A stretch of DNA of 64,000 nt from CAUZWH01 sp965247665 (GCA_965247665.1 CBDFHH010000004.1:372001-436000), one strand, 5' to 3'; counted from the stretch's first letter, positions 20,667 to 29,460 are shown. Notes: generated by a model not told the origin, from the letters alone. Numbers and translations are program-made.

Positions 20667-20755
20667 CGCCTGTGGCGTTTTCCGCAGGTACTGCGACCCC
20701 TCGTGGGTATTTCCTCCCTGAACTTGGGCCATCCCCCAGCGGATGGCCCTTTTTC
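20667..20755 (+). ncRNA. Candidate trans-acting sRNA with exposed anti-Shine-Dalgarno motif
   Basis: About 89 nt between the promoter at 20633 and a textbook terminator. Hairpin 1 is CCTGTGG/CCGCAGG (20669-20688). Then comes a single-stranded TTTCCTCCCTGAAC segment whose CCTCCC can pair with ribosome-binding sites. Hairpin 2 is GGGCCATCC-N6-GGATGGCCC (20726-20749), followed by TTTTT. This layout is that of Hfq-bound alphaproteobacterial sRNAs (the suhB/alpha-r families and CCUCCUCCC-motif RNAs, as I recall them). It could otherwise be a leader, but no gene follows on this strand. Confidence 0.65.
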
Positions 20756-20785
20756 CTCGGTACGGTCCGAGGACGGCGGCAGGCC

Positions 20786-21691
20786 CTATTCGGCGGCTTT
20801 TTTTGCCGGGTGCAGCAATGCCGGGTCGACATCAGCCAATGCTTGCATCAGTGTCGTCATGTCGCCCTTCACCCGCGGCATTAACGGCGTCCGCTCGATT
20901 CGGTTCTCATCCATATAGAGTGCGCGATTGAGTTCGACCTGCAGGGTGTGCACCGCTTCGGCCGGGCGGCCATAGTGCTGGGTGGTAAAGCCGCCGGCGT
21001 AGGGGTTGTTGCGGAACACGCGATAGCCGAGCTCGCGCAAGGTTCGCTCCGCTGTGGTCATGATGACCGGTGAGCAACTCCGGCCGAAGCGGTCGCCAAG
21101 GATCACGTCGGCCCGCTGGCGACCGGAATCCTGGTCGAGCGGGCCGCCGACCGACGGCATCGAATGGCAGTCGACCACGATCGCGCAATCGAAGCGGGCG
21201 CGTGTGTCGTCGATCAGGGCGCGCAGTCGCCGATGGTAGGGCATGTAGATCAAGGCGATACGGCGCTCGGCCTCGCGGTAGCGTAGGCGGGCGCGATAGA
21301 TCTCGGCGCCGTTGCTGACGATGCGTGCGATAGTGCCGAGCCCGCCATTGACGCGGTGCGAGGTGGTGTTGGCGTGGTCCGGTAGCGGGTCCTCGAACAT
21401 TTCGGGATCGAGTTCGAGCGGCTCGCGGTTGAGATCGAGGAACGAGCGAGGCACCACGGCGCTCAAGAGCGGTGCCCCGAGCTCCGATGCCGCGCCGAAC
21501 AGCTCGTCGACGAACGCGTCCTCGGAGCGCCGCAACGTGCGGACGTCGAGCTTGGACAGCACCAGAAATTCGCGCAGGTAAGCGGTGCCGCTGTGCGGCG
21601 AGGTGTAGACGAACGGGATCGTCTGGTCGGCCGGCGTCTTCAGGTCGAAGGCGCCGGTCGCCTCGAGCATGGCGTCGGGAGGGGTTTGCAT
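20786..21691 (-). CDS. N-formylglutamate amidohydrolase family protein
   Basis: 301 aa from the chosen ATG (MQTPPDAMLEATGAFDLKTP); an upstream extension of 30 codons is Arg-rich and unlike the family. The family hydrolyses N-formyl-glutamate, the last step of one histidine-degradation route, or related N-acyl amino acids. Visible: VYTSPHSGTAY, SVVPRSFLDLNREPLEL, VVDCHSMPSVG (metal-binding region) and the C-terminal VHTLQVELNRALYM. No other hut genes are nearby, so the physiological substrate is uncertain. Confidence 0.85.
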   Translation of the reverse strand: MQTPPDAMLEATGAFDLKTPADQTIPFVYTSPHSGTAYLREFLVLSKLDVRTLRRSEDAFVDELFGAASELGAPLLSAVVPRSFLDLNREPLELDPEMFEDPLPDHANTTSHRVNGGLGTIARIVSNGAEIYRARLRYREAERRIALIYMPYHRRLRALIDDTRARFDCAIVVDCHSMPSVGGPLDQDSGRQRADVILGDRFGRSCSPVIMTTAERTLRELGYRVFRNNPYAGGFTTQHYGRPAEAVHTLQVELNRALYMDENRIERTPLMPRVKGDMTTLMQALADVDPALLHPAKKAAE

Positions 21692-21805
21692 GCGGTCGGT
21701 CGGTCGTTTCCAGTGCGTGGGCCTGAGCGAGGCGCGAGCGGGCACACGGACGGCGCGACCGCAGCGTCGTAACCATAACATGGAGGCGTGCGAGTGCGAG
21801 CAATC

Positions 21806-22024
21806 TCAGTGGGCCGCGACGAGGTCGGCCGGGTTTGACGGCGCTCCCGACATGCCCCGGTGAAAACGTGAACCGGCTGCCAGGTCCCCCTCCTTTGGGG
21901 GAGGGTTGTTACGCGGCGGGCGTTTCTTGAGATCGCGATAGCGCTCGCCGAATTTCGCGTCGAGATGGTGTTGGTCACGGAAGATCACGCGGTAGTTCAT
22001 CACCGCCGGCAGCGGAACCAGCAC
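21806..22024 (-). pseudogene. Possible isoprenylcysteine-methyltransferase-like C-terminal relic
   Basis: A short open stretch reading FRDQHHLDAKFGERYRDLKK resembles the C-terminal end of ICMT-type membrane methyltransferases (E/D-x2-L-x2-xFGExYxxYxxxVPR). The upstream membrane domain is absent. The rest is a GC-rich hairpin repeat (CCCTCC/GGAGGG near 21890). Weak call. Confidence 0.3.
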
Positions 22025-22191
22025 AATCGAGGCGTGCGGGGCGCGGCTTAACCGGACAACACCACGCCGACGCCATAGGGGTTCTTTGGCCGCCAGCCGG
22101 TCGCACGCTCCGCGGCCACGGCAGCGTCACGGCCAGCCGGTATCGCGCTTGATTCGCAGGCTTGCGCGACGTAAGAGTCGCGCCTCTAACC

Positions 22192-22266
22192 GGGCGCGTA
22201 GCTCAGCGGGAGAGCACTACGTTGACATCGTAGGGGTCGCTGGTTCAATCCCAGCCGCGCCCACCA
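22192..22266 (+). tRNA. tRNA-Val (anticodon GAC)
   Basis: Full cloverleaf: acceptor GGGCGCG/CGCGCCC, D-arm GCTC-AGCGGGA-GAGC, anticodon stem CTACG-TTGACAT-CGTAG with anticodon GAC, T-loop GGTTCAATCC, and encoded CCA. Reads GTC and GTT valine codons. Confidence 0.95.
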
Positions 22267-22419
22267 CCTATCCCTAGGATTTCTGCGGGTTCCAGGGCTC
22301 AAGTCTCATCAGACCGATTCACGTTTTCGGTGCCTTTATGTTCTTTTTCGACGCTCCGTGACGGGCAAGACGCGGCAATTTCTGGGCATAAAGTCCGCAG
22401 AGCGTTCCCCTGCTACTGG

Positions 22420-22623
22420 ATGTGTCGGATAACCCAAGAGATCGACATCTGGCGCTCAGCGGCGGTGCTGGTGAAGCACTACGGCAACGACGCACCGATC
22501 CAAGCCACGATGCGAGCAGACGAACTGCTGGACGCCGGCAATATCGATGGTCAGCGTGCGTGGCTACCGATACTGGACGCCACTAGTTTCTTGACGGCCA
22601 ATGAGGCGTCAACGCCTCACTGA
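22420..22623 (+). CDS. Small conserved-looking hypothetical protein
   Basis: 67 aa from an internal ATG (MCRITQEIDIWRSAAVLVKH). The pattern DIWR-AA-LV--YG-DA---A--RADELLDAGN-DGQ--W--IL recalls a small alphaproteobacterial protein family seen as orphans in many genomes; function unknown. The upstream 30 in-frame codons look non-coding. It stands alone 150 bp after tRNA-Val. Confidence 0.55.
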   Translation: MCRITQEIDIWRSAAVLVKHYGNDAPIQATMRADELLDAGNIDGQRAWLPILDATSFLTANEASTPH

Positions 22624-22782
22624 GTTACTATGCGCCATGGCTAGATTTCGCGTGACGCAGGTCGAAAAGCGATGACGCGGGCCGTTTGGGTGGATCGTCG
22701 CAATCATGCTTTATGGTTTTGATGCCATCATGATGTTCCTTACCCGAGGAAAGAAAGTGATCTTGACCCGGGACGAACGGCC

Positions 22783-23319
22783 ATGAATTTTCGATTGTAT
22801 TGCCTGCCGGTTGCCTTATGCCTGGTTATCGCACCGCTATCCGCAGTTCAGGCTGAGCCTGACAATACTCGCGATGACTCTCACTGGGAGATCGAACGCG
22901 CAACGGATCCTATTCTCGATACAATCAACGTCACCGCTCGGTTGCAGGAGATTGGGGCTAAGAAATCCTTGGTTGGTCGCGGGAAGTTCCTCGTACTCAG
23001 GTGCCGTGAACTTGAACTCAAAGCGTTTATCATTTGGGGAGGCTTCGGGACACTTGGTTATAACCTGTTTAGTAAAGCTGGCGACGACATAATCGTGCGA
23101 TTTGATTCCGCTAAGCCCGAAACCGAGAGATGGACTCGCTCGACCGACTACACAGCAACCATTGCTCCCCAACCCTACAGGTTCATGGATCGGCTGGTTC
23201 AGCACCGCAAGTTGGCTGTGCGGACACGCTCGTCGGCGAGTGGTTCGTTAACTGCGGTTTTCGACTTGAGTGAGGTTGTGCCCGTGGTCCGCGAAGTAAC
23301 CGAGGCTTGCCCAGCATGA
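22783..23319 (+). CDS. Secreted protein resembling TagO/VasI
   Basis: 178 aa with a clear signal peptide (MNFRLYCLPVALCLVIAPLS, cleavage after AVQA). The mature part has the pattern of the T6SS-associated TagO/VasI family: DTINVTARLQ near the start, LVLRCRELELKAFI, VRFDSAKPETERW, a short polar segment, and AVFDLSEV before a final Cys (two Cys, probably a disulfide). No T6SS genes occur in the window, so the role is open. It could equally be a general periplasmic protein of the same fold. Confidence 0.5.
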   Translation: MNFRLYCLPVALCLVIAPLSAVQAEPDNTRDDSHWEIERATDPILDTINVTARLQEIGAKKSLVGRGKFLVLRCRELELKAFIIWGGFGTLGYNLFSKAGDDIIVRFDSAKPETERWTRSTDYTATIAPQPYRFMDRLVQHRKLAVRTRSSASGSLTAVFDLSEVVPVVREVTEACPA

Positions 23320-23329
23320 AGTGTCCGAT

Positions 23330-23359
23330 GCCGAAGGAGGTTCTTGCCACCTCCTTGGC
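23330..23359. repeat. Imperfect inverted repeat / hairpin
   Basis: GCCGAAGGAGGT pairs with ACCTCCTTGGC across a 7-base loop, 11 bases after the TagO-like gene. No T run follows, so it may stabilise the 3' end rather than terminate. Confidence 0.5.
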
Positions 23360-23366
23360 AATGACT

Positions 23367-23784
23367 CTAGACGTTCTCGGCTTGGGTCTCGGAGGTCGAC
23401 AGCATCGAACAGGCACCCGCCGTGCGCATTCCACGTGCGCTAGCTAGCCAATGAAGCTTGGCGGGATGAAGTGCGGCAGATCCTCGACCGTGCCGTCCTG
23501 ATCGAACTGCTGCGGCTTCCGGAAGATGTGCCGGAGCCGCTCGCCCTGGCGGCACATCGAAAGCTCGGATCAGGGCGTCCGGCGAGGCGGCGGTGCGGCG
23601 TCTGTGCAGGCTCCAGATGGTGGCGTCCGCCGACTCCGAGATGAGCATCTTTTTTACCGCGACCGCCTTCGAGCAGGCCCAGCCCAGGGCCGACCGGACG
23701 CCGCCCCTCGACTGACCGCAAACCCCGCCTGGACGCCAAAGAGCGGCCGGTGTGGAACCCGTCCGTCCCTCCTGTGCTGGACGC
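23367..23784. other. Decayed stretch downstream of binding-protein gene
   Basis: 418 bp without an intact gene. The minus strand has a frame ending FRKPQQFDQDGTVEDLPHFI then PPSFIG and a stop (23454-23530), which looks like the tail of a real protein that I cannot name. Frames upstream of it are broken. Confidence 0.35.
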
Positions 23785-24984
23785 CTATTCCTTGAACAGC
23801 ATCTCGAAGGGAACCGGCTTCTCGCTGGTGTAGTACTCGCCGGTGCTCTTCATCTTGCCGTCCTTGACCTCGTTGATGAGGGCGCGGATCCGGTTCTGGA
23901 TATGGATATCCTCGCTGAACGTGGCGATGCCGCCCATGACGGGCTCGTTCTTGAACTTCTCCAGCTCCATTCGCACCGCCTGCGAATCGAGGGTTCCGGC
24001 CCGTTCCGCCGCAATCTTGTACATTTGCAACGATCGGTATCCAAAGATGGCGAGCGACGTCGCCGGCGGCTGCCCGTGCTTGACCCTGAAGCGCTCGACC
24101 AGTTCGTTGACTTCTTCAGACGGATCGAAGCCGAACACGTTTCCGGGGACGGGCACATAGAACTTCTCGAGCCCCGGAACTCCTTCCAGCCAGTACTCGC
24201 CGTCCATTGCGACCCCGGTCATCATCGGCTGATTGATGCCGGCGGCGCGGACTTGGCGGATCGCCGTCGCTCCGCCCGGCACGTAGGAGCAGATGAAGAT
24301 GACGTCCGGCTGCGAGTTCAGGACCTTGATGCGGGCGATCTGGGTGGCGATGGAGGGATCGGCGTTCTTGAACTCATCGATCCCCAACAAGGCCTTCTCG
24401 CCGGCGATCTCCGTCCACCGCTGGATAAAGCCGAAGCACTGGGAGCGGGTGTAGGTGAGCGTGGTGTCGCGGAGCACGTAGGCCGTCTTCCAGCCCCGGC
24501 TCTTGTAGGCCCACTCGGCGAGGAGGTAGCCGTCGGCCTGAGCCGCGTGACCAGTCGAGAAGGCGAGTTCGCCCACGCCGATCGGCCCCCACTTGGGCGA
24601 GCCCGAGCACACGGACATCACGAGGACGCCGCGCTCCTGGGCTACCACCGCCGCGGCGCCGCCCTGGTCGAAGTCGCAAGAGGCGAGCAGGAACTCCGCG
24701 CCCTTGTCCAGGACCTCGGTGGCGGCGTTGCCGGCCTGGGTCGGGTCCGATTTGGTGTCGGCCCAGACGAGCTCGATCTCGTGGCCGAGGATTCCCCCCT
24801 TCTTGTTGAAGTCGTCGACCGCGACCTGGATGGCGGCCGACGGATCACCGTCATAGGCGGTCATCCAGCCGCTCTGGGCCACGGCCATGCCGATGATCAG
24901 TTTCTGGTCGGCAGCCGACGACGCGGTTGTCGCCAACGCCAACATCACCGCCGACGCGACCATTGAAGCTTGCAGTTTGCGCAT
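23785..24984 (-). CDS. Branched-chain amino-acid-type ABC transporter, substrate-binding protein
   Basis: 399 aa periplasmic binding protein (Peripla_BP_6, LivK-like). Signal peptide MRKLQASMVASAVMLALATT with cleavage near SSAADQ; the mature start KLIIGMAVAQSG is typical. The start is set at the ATG at 24984, directly after GGGAGGC; the frame stays open upstream but is non-coding there. It is divergent from the ATPase and permease genes, 150 bp away, with which it forms one uptake system. Ligand unknown; relatives bind amino acids, amides, urea or aromatic acids. Confidence 0.9.
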   Translation of the reverse strand: MRKLQASMVASAVMLALATTASSAADQKLIIGMAVAQSGWMTAYDGDPSAAIQVAVDDFNKKGGILGHEIELVWADTKSDPTQAGNAATEVLDKGAEFLLASCDFDQGGAAAVVAQERGVLVMSVCSGSPKWGPIGVGELAFSTGHAAQADGYLLAEWAYKSRGWKTAYVLRDTTLTYTRSQCFGFIQRWTEIAGEKALLGIDEFKNADPSIATQIARIKVLNSQPDVIFICSYVPGGATAIRQVRAAGINQPMMTGVAMDGEYWLEGVPGLEKFYVPVPGNVFGFDPSEEVNELVERFRVKHGQPPATSLAIFGYRSLQMYKIAAERAGTLDSQAVRMELEKFKNEPVMGGIATFSEDIHIQNRIRALINEVKDGKMKSTGEYYTSEKPVPFEMLFKE

Positions 24985-25135
24985 TTTTGCCTCCCGTGAG
25001 CTATTATCGCCGGCGGCTTCTGTTTCCGTTTCTTTGTGGTGTTGCCGACATCTGATGGATGCCAATCCAGCGCGACAGGAATAGTACGGGGAGGCCGAAG
25101 GGGGGGTCAATGCCGACCGAAACGGCGTTTCATTC

Positions 25136-25996
25136 ATGTCTGCGTCGCCGCGCATCGGACCACGACCCGCGAGCGGGAATCGTGAATCCGATCGAGACCT
25201 CCGGCGACAGGTAGTCATGGCTAGGGTAGATGCCGCATCCTCGTCCGGAGCGGCACGCGACGGATCCGGCGCCGACGAAACCCTCGACTCCGACGGGGTC
25301 GTAGTCAACTTCGATGGGCTGGTCGCGATCGACCGAGTCAGCCTGTCGCTGTCCAGGCGAGACGTTCTGGGCCTGATCGGACCCAACGGGGCCGGGAAGA
25401 CGACGCTGGTGAACGTCCTCACCGGCTTCCAGTCGCCGACGGAGGGGCGCATCCGCGTCAACGGAGTCGACGTCACGGGATGGCAGCCCCATGCGCTGGC
25501 CCGCAATGGCGTGGCGCGCACTTTCCAGAACGGCCGCCTGTTTCGCGAGTATACGGTGCGGGAAAACCTGGAAGCGGGCGCCATCGGCGTCGGTTTGAGT
25601 CTTCGGGAAGCACGATCGCGCGCTATCGAGGTCCTCGATTGGCTGGAGCTCGGCGACGAGGCGGATGTTCTGGCGGATACCGTGCCCTACGGCGTCGAGC
25701 GCCGCATCGGGATTGCCCGGGCGCTGGCCACCCATCCCAGGTGGATTCTGCTTGACGAACCGGCGGCGGGTTTGAACGACCAGGAATGCGAAGTGCTGAT
25801 GAGCACCATCTCTCGAATGCCGACTGCCTTCGGCTGCGGCGTTCTGATCATCGAGCACAACATGCGCGTCGTCATGAATGTATGCGAGCGTATCCACGTC
25901 ATCGACTTCGGCCGGACCATCGCCGAGGGGACGCCGAACCAGGTGCAGGAGAATCCGGACGTTATCCTGGCCTACCTCGGCCGGCATCGGGGGTGA
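25136..25996 (+). CDS. ABC transporter ATP-binding protein (LivG-type)
   Basis: 286 aa (259 if the ATG at 25217 is used; the first ~55 residues are not conserved). Walker A GPNGAGKTTLVNVLTG, Q-loop ARTFQNGRLF, a signature typical of LivG (PYGVERRIGIARAL instead of LSGGQ), Walker B ILLDEPAAGLN and switch His IIEHNM. First gene of livG-livF-livH-livM; drives uptake for the LivK-like protein at 23785. Confidence 0.9.
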   Translation: MSASPRIGPRPASGNRESDRDLRRQVVMARVDAASSSGAARDGSGADETLDSDGVVVNFDGLVAIDRVSLSLSRRDVLGLIGPNGAGKTTLVNVLTGFQSPTEGRIRVNGVDVTGWQPHALARNGVARTFQNGRLFREYTVRENLEAGAIGVGLSLREARSRAIEVLDWLELGDEADVLADTVPYGVERRIGIARALATHPRWILLDEPAAGLNDQECEVLMSTISRMPTAFGCGVLIIEHNMRVVMNVCERIHVIDFGRTIAEGTPNQVQENPDVILAYLGRHRG

Positions 25997-26000
25997 GGCC

Positions 26001-26726
26001 GTGCTCGCCGTGAACGACCTCGAGGTGCGTTACGGGCGGCTCGCCGCTCTGCGCGGGGTCCACCTGGAGGTCGCGGCGGGCGAGATCGTGTGCATGGTGG
26101 GCCCCAATGGCGCCGGCAAATCGACCACGCTGCTGACCATCGCCGGCGAACTTTCGCCCCACGGCGGTGCCATTCTTTTCGAAGGCCGCCCCTTGACCGG
26201 GCTGGCCACGGAGAAGGTCGTGCGGCGCGGGGTTTCACTGGTTCCCGAAGGGCGCCGCATCTTCGGCCGCCTGACCGTGGACGAGAACTTGCGCCTTGCC
26301 ACCTTTATCCGCCGCGACGCCCGCCAAGCGGCGGCCGACCTCGAACGGACCATCGAGCAATTTCCCCTGCTCAGGGAGCGACTGAACGCCCCTGCCGGGC
26401 GGCTCTCTGGCGGCGAGCAGCAGATTCTTGCCATCTCCCGGGCGCTCCTGACGAGGCCCAAATTGATGCTGGTCGACGAGCCGGCGCTGGGACTGGCGCC
26501 GCTCATGGTCGACATGGTTTATAAGATCCTAACGGGCCTGCGCGACGAAGGAATGACGTTGCTGATCGTCGAGCAGAACCTGGAACGCGCGCTGAGTATC
26601 GCGGACCGGCTCTACGTGCTGCGCGACGGCCGGGTTCAATTGACCGGCCAAGTGGAGGAACTGAAGGGCGGCGAGCGGCTCGAGGCCGCTTACTTCGGTT
26701 TCGAGGCGGACGGAGCCGCGCCGTGA
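26001..26726 (+). CDS. ABC transporter ATP-binding protein (LivF-type)
   Basis: 241 aa, GTG start at 26001, chosen because VLAVNDLEVRYGRLAALRGV begins the conserved fold; upstream codons overlap livG. Walker A GPNGAGKSTTLL, LivF hallmark VPEGRRIFGRLTV, signature RLSGGEQQILAISRALL, Walker B LMLVDEPALGLAP and IVEQNL. Second ATPase of the heterodimer with the LivG-type protein. Its end overlaps the livH start. Confidence 0.92.
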   Translation: MLAVNDLEVRYGRLAALRGVHLEVAAGEIVCMVGPNGAGKSTTLLTIAGELSPHGGAILFEGRPLTGLATEKVVRRGVSLVPEGRRIFGRLTVDENLRLATFIRRDARQAAADLERTIEQFPLLRERLNAPAGRLSGGEQQILAISRALLTRPKLMLVDEPALGLAPLMVDMVYKILTGLRDEGMTLLIVEQNLERALSIADRLYVLRDGRVQLTGQVEELKGGERLEAAYFGFEADGAAP

Positions 26727-27637
26727 CCTTTGCCCTCCAGGTGATCATCAACGCCATCAGCATCGGGAGCCTCTATGCCTTGGCCGCGCTCGGCATCGGT
26801 CTTCTGTTCGGCGTCATGCGCCTGATCAACTTCGCCCATGCCAATTACATCACCGTCGGCGCCTACGCCATCATCGTGCCCTCGACTGCCGCCATGGCCA
26901 CCCTCTACATCGGGACCTGGCACTGGGCGCTGATGACGGCCGCCGTGTGCTTCATCGTCGTCGTGCTCGCCGTGTTTACCGAGCTCGTGGTTTTCCGGCC
27001 GTTGCGTCATGCCGATCCGGTGACCATGCTGGTCGGCTCGTTCGCGCTCAGCTTTTCGCTCTACTACATCCTGTTGCTCATATATGGCGGGCGACCTAAG
27101 GCCGTCAATTTCGGGCGCGAACTGACCGAACAGATCGCCTTCGCCGGACTCACCATCCCCAAGATCGATATCGTCACCATCGGGGTGACGCTGGCTTTGC
27201 TCGTCGCGCTGGGACTGTTCCTGAAGAAATCTCGGTACGGCATTCAGATGCGCGCCGCGACCGAGGATTTCCGCATGGCACGTCTGCTCGGCGTGCGCGC
27301 AAACACGATCATCGCGATTGCCTTCGCGATCAGCGGCCTGTTGGCGGCGGCGGTGTCGTTGCTCTATCTCTCCCGGCTCGGGGTTCTCTTTCCGAGGATG
27401 GGATTGCCGCTCGTGATCATCGCCTTCGTGGCGACGGTGATCGGCGGCGTGGGAAGTCTCCTCGGCGCCGCCCTCGGCGGGTTCTTCGTCGGCGCCGTCA
27501 GCGTCGTCCTGCAGACCATCCTGCCGCTCGAGTTCAGGGCGCACCGAGACGCCATCGTCTATCTCCTGGTGATCGGCATTCTCCTGTGGCGCCCGGGCGG
27601 TCTCATCCAGGTCCGGTCCATCAAGGAGCGCGTTTAG
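26723..27637 (+). CDS. Branched-chain amino-acid-type ABC permease (LivH-type)
   Basis: 304 aa with about eight membrane helices; the N-terminus IINAISIGSLYALAALGIGL and the GVMRLINFAHAN segment are family hallmarks. The cytoplasmic EAA-like loop is ATEDFRMARLLGVRANTIIA. GTG start overlapping livF by four bases; livM follows with no gap. Inner-membrane partner of LivM. Confidence 0.93.
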   Translation: MTFALQVIINAISIGSLYALAALGIGLLFGVMRLINFAHANYITVGAYAIIVPSTAAMATLYIGTWHWALMTAAVCFIVVVLAVFTELVVFRPLRHADPVTMLVGSFALSFSLYYILLLIYGGRPKAVNFGRELTEQIAFAGLTIPKIDIVTIGVTLALLVALGLFLKKSRYGIQMRAATEDFRMARLLGVRANTIIAIAFAISGLLAAAVSLLYLSRLGVLFPRMGLPLVIIAFVATVIGGVGSLLGAALGGFFVGAVSVVLQTILPLEFRAHRDAIVYLLVIGILLWRPGGLIQVRSIKERV

Positions 27638-28672
27638 ATGGTCGAGGAATCGGCTGTCCTCCGCGGCATCCGGTCGGTGTGGCCGGTGCTGTCGCTCGCA
27701 CTGCTGCTGGTCGTGATCGTCGTGCTCGTCTGGGCTTTCGGCGATAACGGCCAGCAAAGAACGACCATCGAGGCATTGATCCGGCTCATCGTCGTCGTCG
27801 GCCTGTACATCTTCATCGGCAATTCGGGCGTCATTTCCTTCGGTTCGATCGCCTTCATGGCCATCGGTGCCTACGCCACGGCATGGCAGACCTGCTGCCC
27901 GAGGCTCAAGCCCCTCAACATGACGGGGCTGCCCGACTTCCTGAAGCACAACACGATCGACTTCCTACCCGCCGCCGTGGCGTCATGTTCCCTAGCCATG
28001 GTGTTCGCGCTGGTGGTCGGCTATCCGATCATGCGCCTGTCGGGCATTTCGGCCAGCATCGCGACCCTCGCCGTGCTCGCCATCGTCAACGTGACCTACG
28101 CCAACTGGGACACGGTGACGCTGGGTACGAACTCGGTCGTCGGCATCCCGCGCTACGTTGACGTTTGGGTCGCCTTGGGATGCGCCCTGCTGACGATCGT
28201 CGTCGCCTATGTCTATCAGGAATCGAAGATGGGCAAGGCGCTACGCGCCGCCAGCCAGGACGAGGTCGCGGCCCGGGCGGTCGGCATTAACGTGCCCAAC
28301 CAGCGGCTCGTCGCTTGGGTCCTGAGCGCCACCTTCGTGGCGCTCGGCGGTGTCCTTTACGCCCATTTCGTCACCCTCATCACGATCGAGGTCTTCTACC
28401 TGGACATGACCTTCCTGACGCTTGCCATGCTTGTCGTCGGCGGCATGAAGAGCCTCGCCGGCGCCGTCATGGGCGTGGTCGTATTGTCGGTCGTCATCGA
28501 GGTCTTCCGCCGCCTCGAAAGCGGGGTACAAATCTTCGGCCAGGCGCTCAAGCTTCCGGTCAGCAGCCAGGAGGTGGCGCTCGGCGTTATCATGCTGGTG
28601 ATCCTGATTCTGCGATCGCGCGGCCTCATGGGCGGCAAGGAGATCACTTGGCCGTTCCGGCGCGCGGTGTGA
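27638..28672 (+). CDS. Branched-chain amino-acid-type ABC permease (LivM-type)
   Basis: 344 aa; about nine to ten membrane helices. NSGVISFGSIAFMAIGAYAT and the EAA-like loop RAASQDEVAARAVGINVPNQ are typical of LivM. Last gene of the transporter operon. It converges on moaE with a 63 bp gap and no obvious terminator. Confidence 0.93.
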   Translation: MVEESAVLRGIRSVWPVLSLALLLVVIVVLVWAFGDNGQQRTTIEALIRLIVVVGLYIFIGNSGVISFGSIAFMAIGAYATAWQTCCPRLKPLNMTGLPDFLKHNTIDFLPAAVASCSLAMVFALVVGYPIMRLSGISASIATLAVLAIVNVTYANWDTVTLGTNSVVGIPRYVDVWVALGCALLTIVVAYVYQESKMGKALRAASQDEVAARAVGINVPNQRLVAWVLSATFVALGGVLYAHFVTLITIEVFYLDMTFLTLAMLVVGGMKSLAGAVMGVVVLSVVIEVFRRLESGVQIFGQALKLPVSSQEVALGVIMLVILILRSRGLMGGKEITWPFRRAV

Positions 28673-28735
28673 GCCGGCGCCCCGTCGAGCTCGAACGGGC
28701 GGCGGGGTTCGTGGACGTGGCGGCCGTGATCGCCG

Positions 28736-29191
28736 CTATTCGGCGACCCATCGCGCGGCGGCACGATCGTCGCTGTCGTGCGCTTTGACCCAGGTTTCGC
28801 CTCGGCTGGTCTGCTCCGACTTCCAGAAGGGCGCTTTCGTCTTCAACCAGTCGACGAGGAACTGGTTGGCTTGGTACGCGGCATGGCGATGCGGCGAGGC
28901 GGTAACGACGAGGACGATTTGCTCGCCGGGCCGGAGTTTGCCGACACGATGGATAATGAGGGTGGCCTCGAGGGGCCAGCGCTCGAGCGCGATCGCTTCT
29001 ATTCGTTCGAGCTCGCGCTCGGTCATACCCGGATAGTGCTCGAGCGTCATCGCTTCCAGCGAGTCCTTGCCGGCGATATCCCGGACCCGGCCGACGAAGG
29101 ATACCAACCCGCCGACGGCCAGATTACCGTCCGCCAGTGCCGTGATCTCGCGGCCCGCGTCGAAATCGGGTTCCTGTATGCGCACCGTCAT
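28736..29191 (-). CDS. moaE: Molybdopterin synthase catalytic subunit
   Basis: 151 aa. Inserts dithiolene sulfur into cyclic pyranopterin monophosphate using MoaD thiocarboxylate. Conserved segments: FVGRVRD, LEHYPGMTERELE, IIHRVGKLRPGEQIVLV, SPHRHAAYQANQFLVDWLK and the active-site Lys region APFWKSEQT. Its ATG overlaps the moaD stop by four bases. Order of transcription: mobB-moeA-moaD-moaE. Confidence 0.95.
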   Translation of the reverse strand: MTVRIQEPDFDAGREITALADGNLAVGGLVSFVGRVRDIAGKDSLEAMTLEHYPGMTERELERIEAIALERWPLEATLIIHRVGKLRPGEQIVLVVTASPHRHAAYQANQFLVDWLKTKAPFWKSEQTSRGETWVKAHDSDDRAAARWVAE

Positions 29192-29460
29192 CGCTCATCG
29201 CCTTCGACCAACCCGCCCGTCACAGGCGGGAACAGCGCCACCTCATCTTCGGATGACAAAGCCGTATCCCATTGTGCGTACTCCTGGTTGACCGCAACGC
29301 GAACCACCCTGGGGTCGGCGAGCGCCTCGGCGTGACCCGGGCCCCGGGTCTTGAGCCAGTCGACCAGGTCGCCGACGGTTTTCACATCCGCCGGCGGATC
29401 GACGGTCTCCTCCCCGACGCCGGTTCGGCTTTTGAGCCAGGCGAAATAGAGCACCTTCAC
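29188..29460 (-). CDS. moaD: Molybdopterin synthase sulfur-carrier subunit, with C-terminal extension
   Basis: 90 aa ubiquitin-like protein. VLYFAWLKSRTGVGEETV begins the fold; VNQEYAQWDTALSSEDEVAL is the usual last third. The activated Gly-Gly normally ends the protein (FPPVTGG), but here seven residues (LVEGDER) follow it before the stop, which overlaps moaE. As written, the tail would have to be removed before adenylation and thiolation. Overlaps moeA upstream. Confidence 0.9.
   Translation of the reverse strand: MKVLYFAWLKSRTGVGEETVDPPADVKTVGDLVDWLKTRGPGHAEALADPRVVRVAVNQEYAQWDTALSSEDEVALFPPVTGGLVEGDER

Noticed and set aside
21886..21911. GC-rich hairpin CCCTCC/GGAGGG as a terminator for the N-formylglutamate amidohydrolase
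   Set aside because: It lies upstream of that gene's start, has no T run in the needed direction, and looks like a common interspersed hairpin.
23752..24966. 404-codon plus-strand frame opposite the LivK-like gene
   Set aside because: Shadow of a well-supported binding protein with signal peptide; no recognisable domain.
26690..27949. 419-codon minus-strand frame opposite the LivH and LivM genes
   Set aside because: Extremely Asp/Glu/His/Arg-rich, the typical antisense of membrane-protein codons; not coding.
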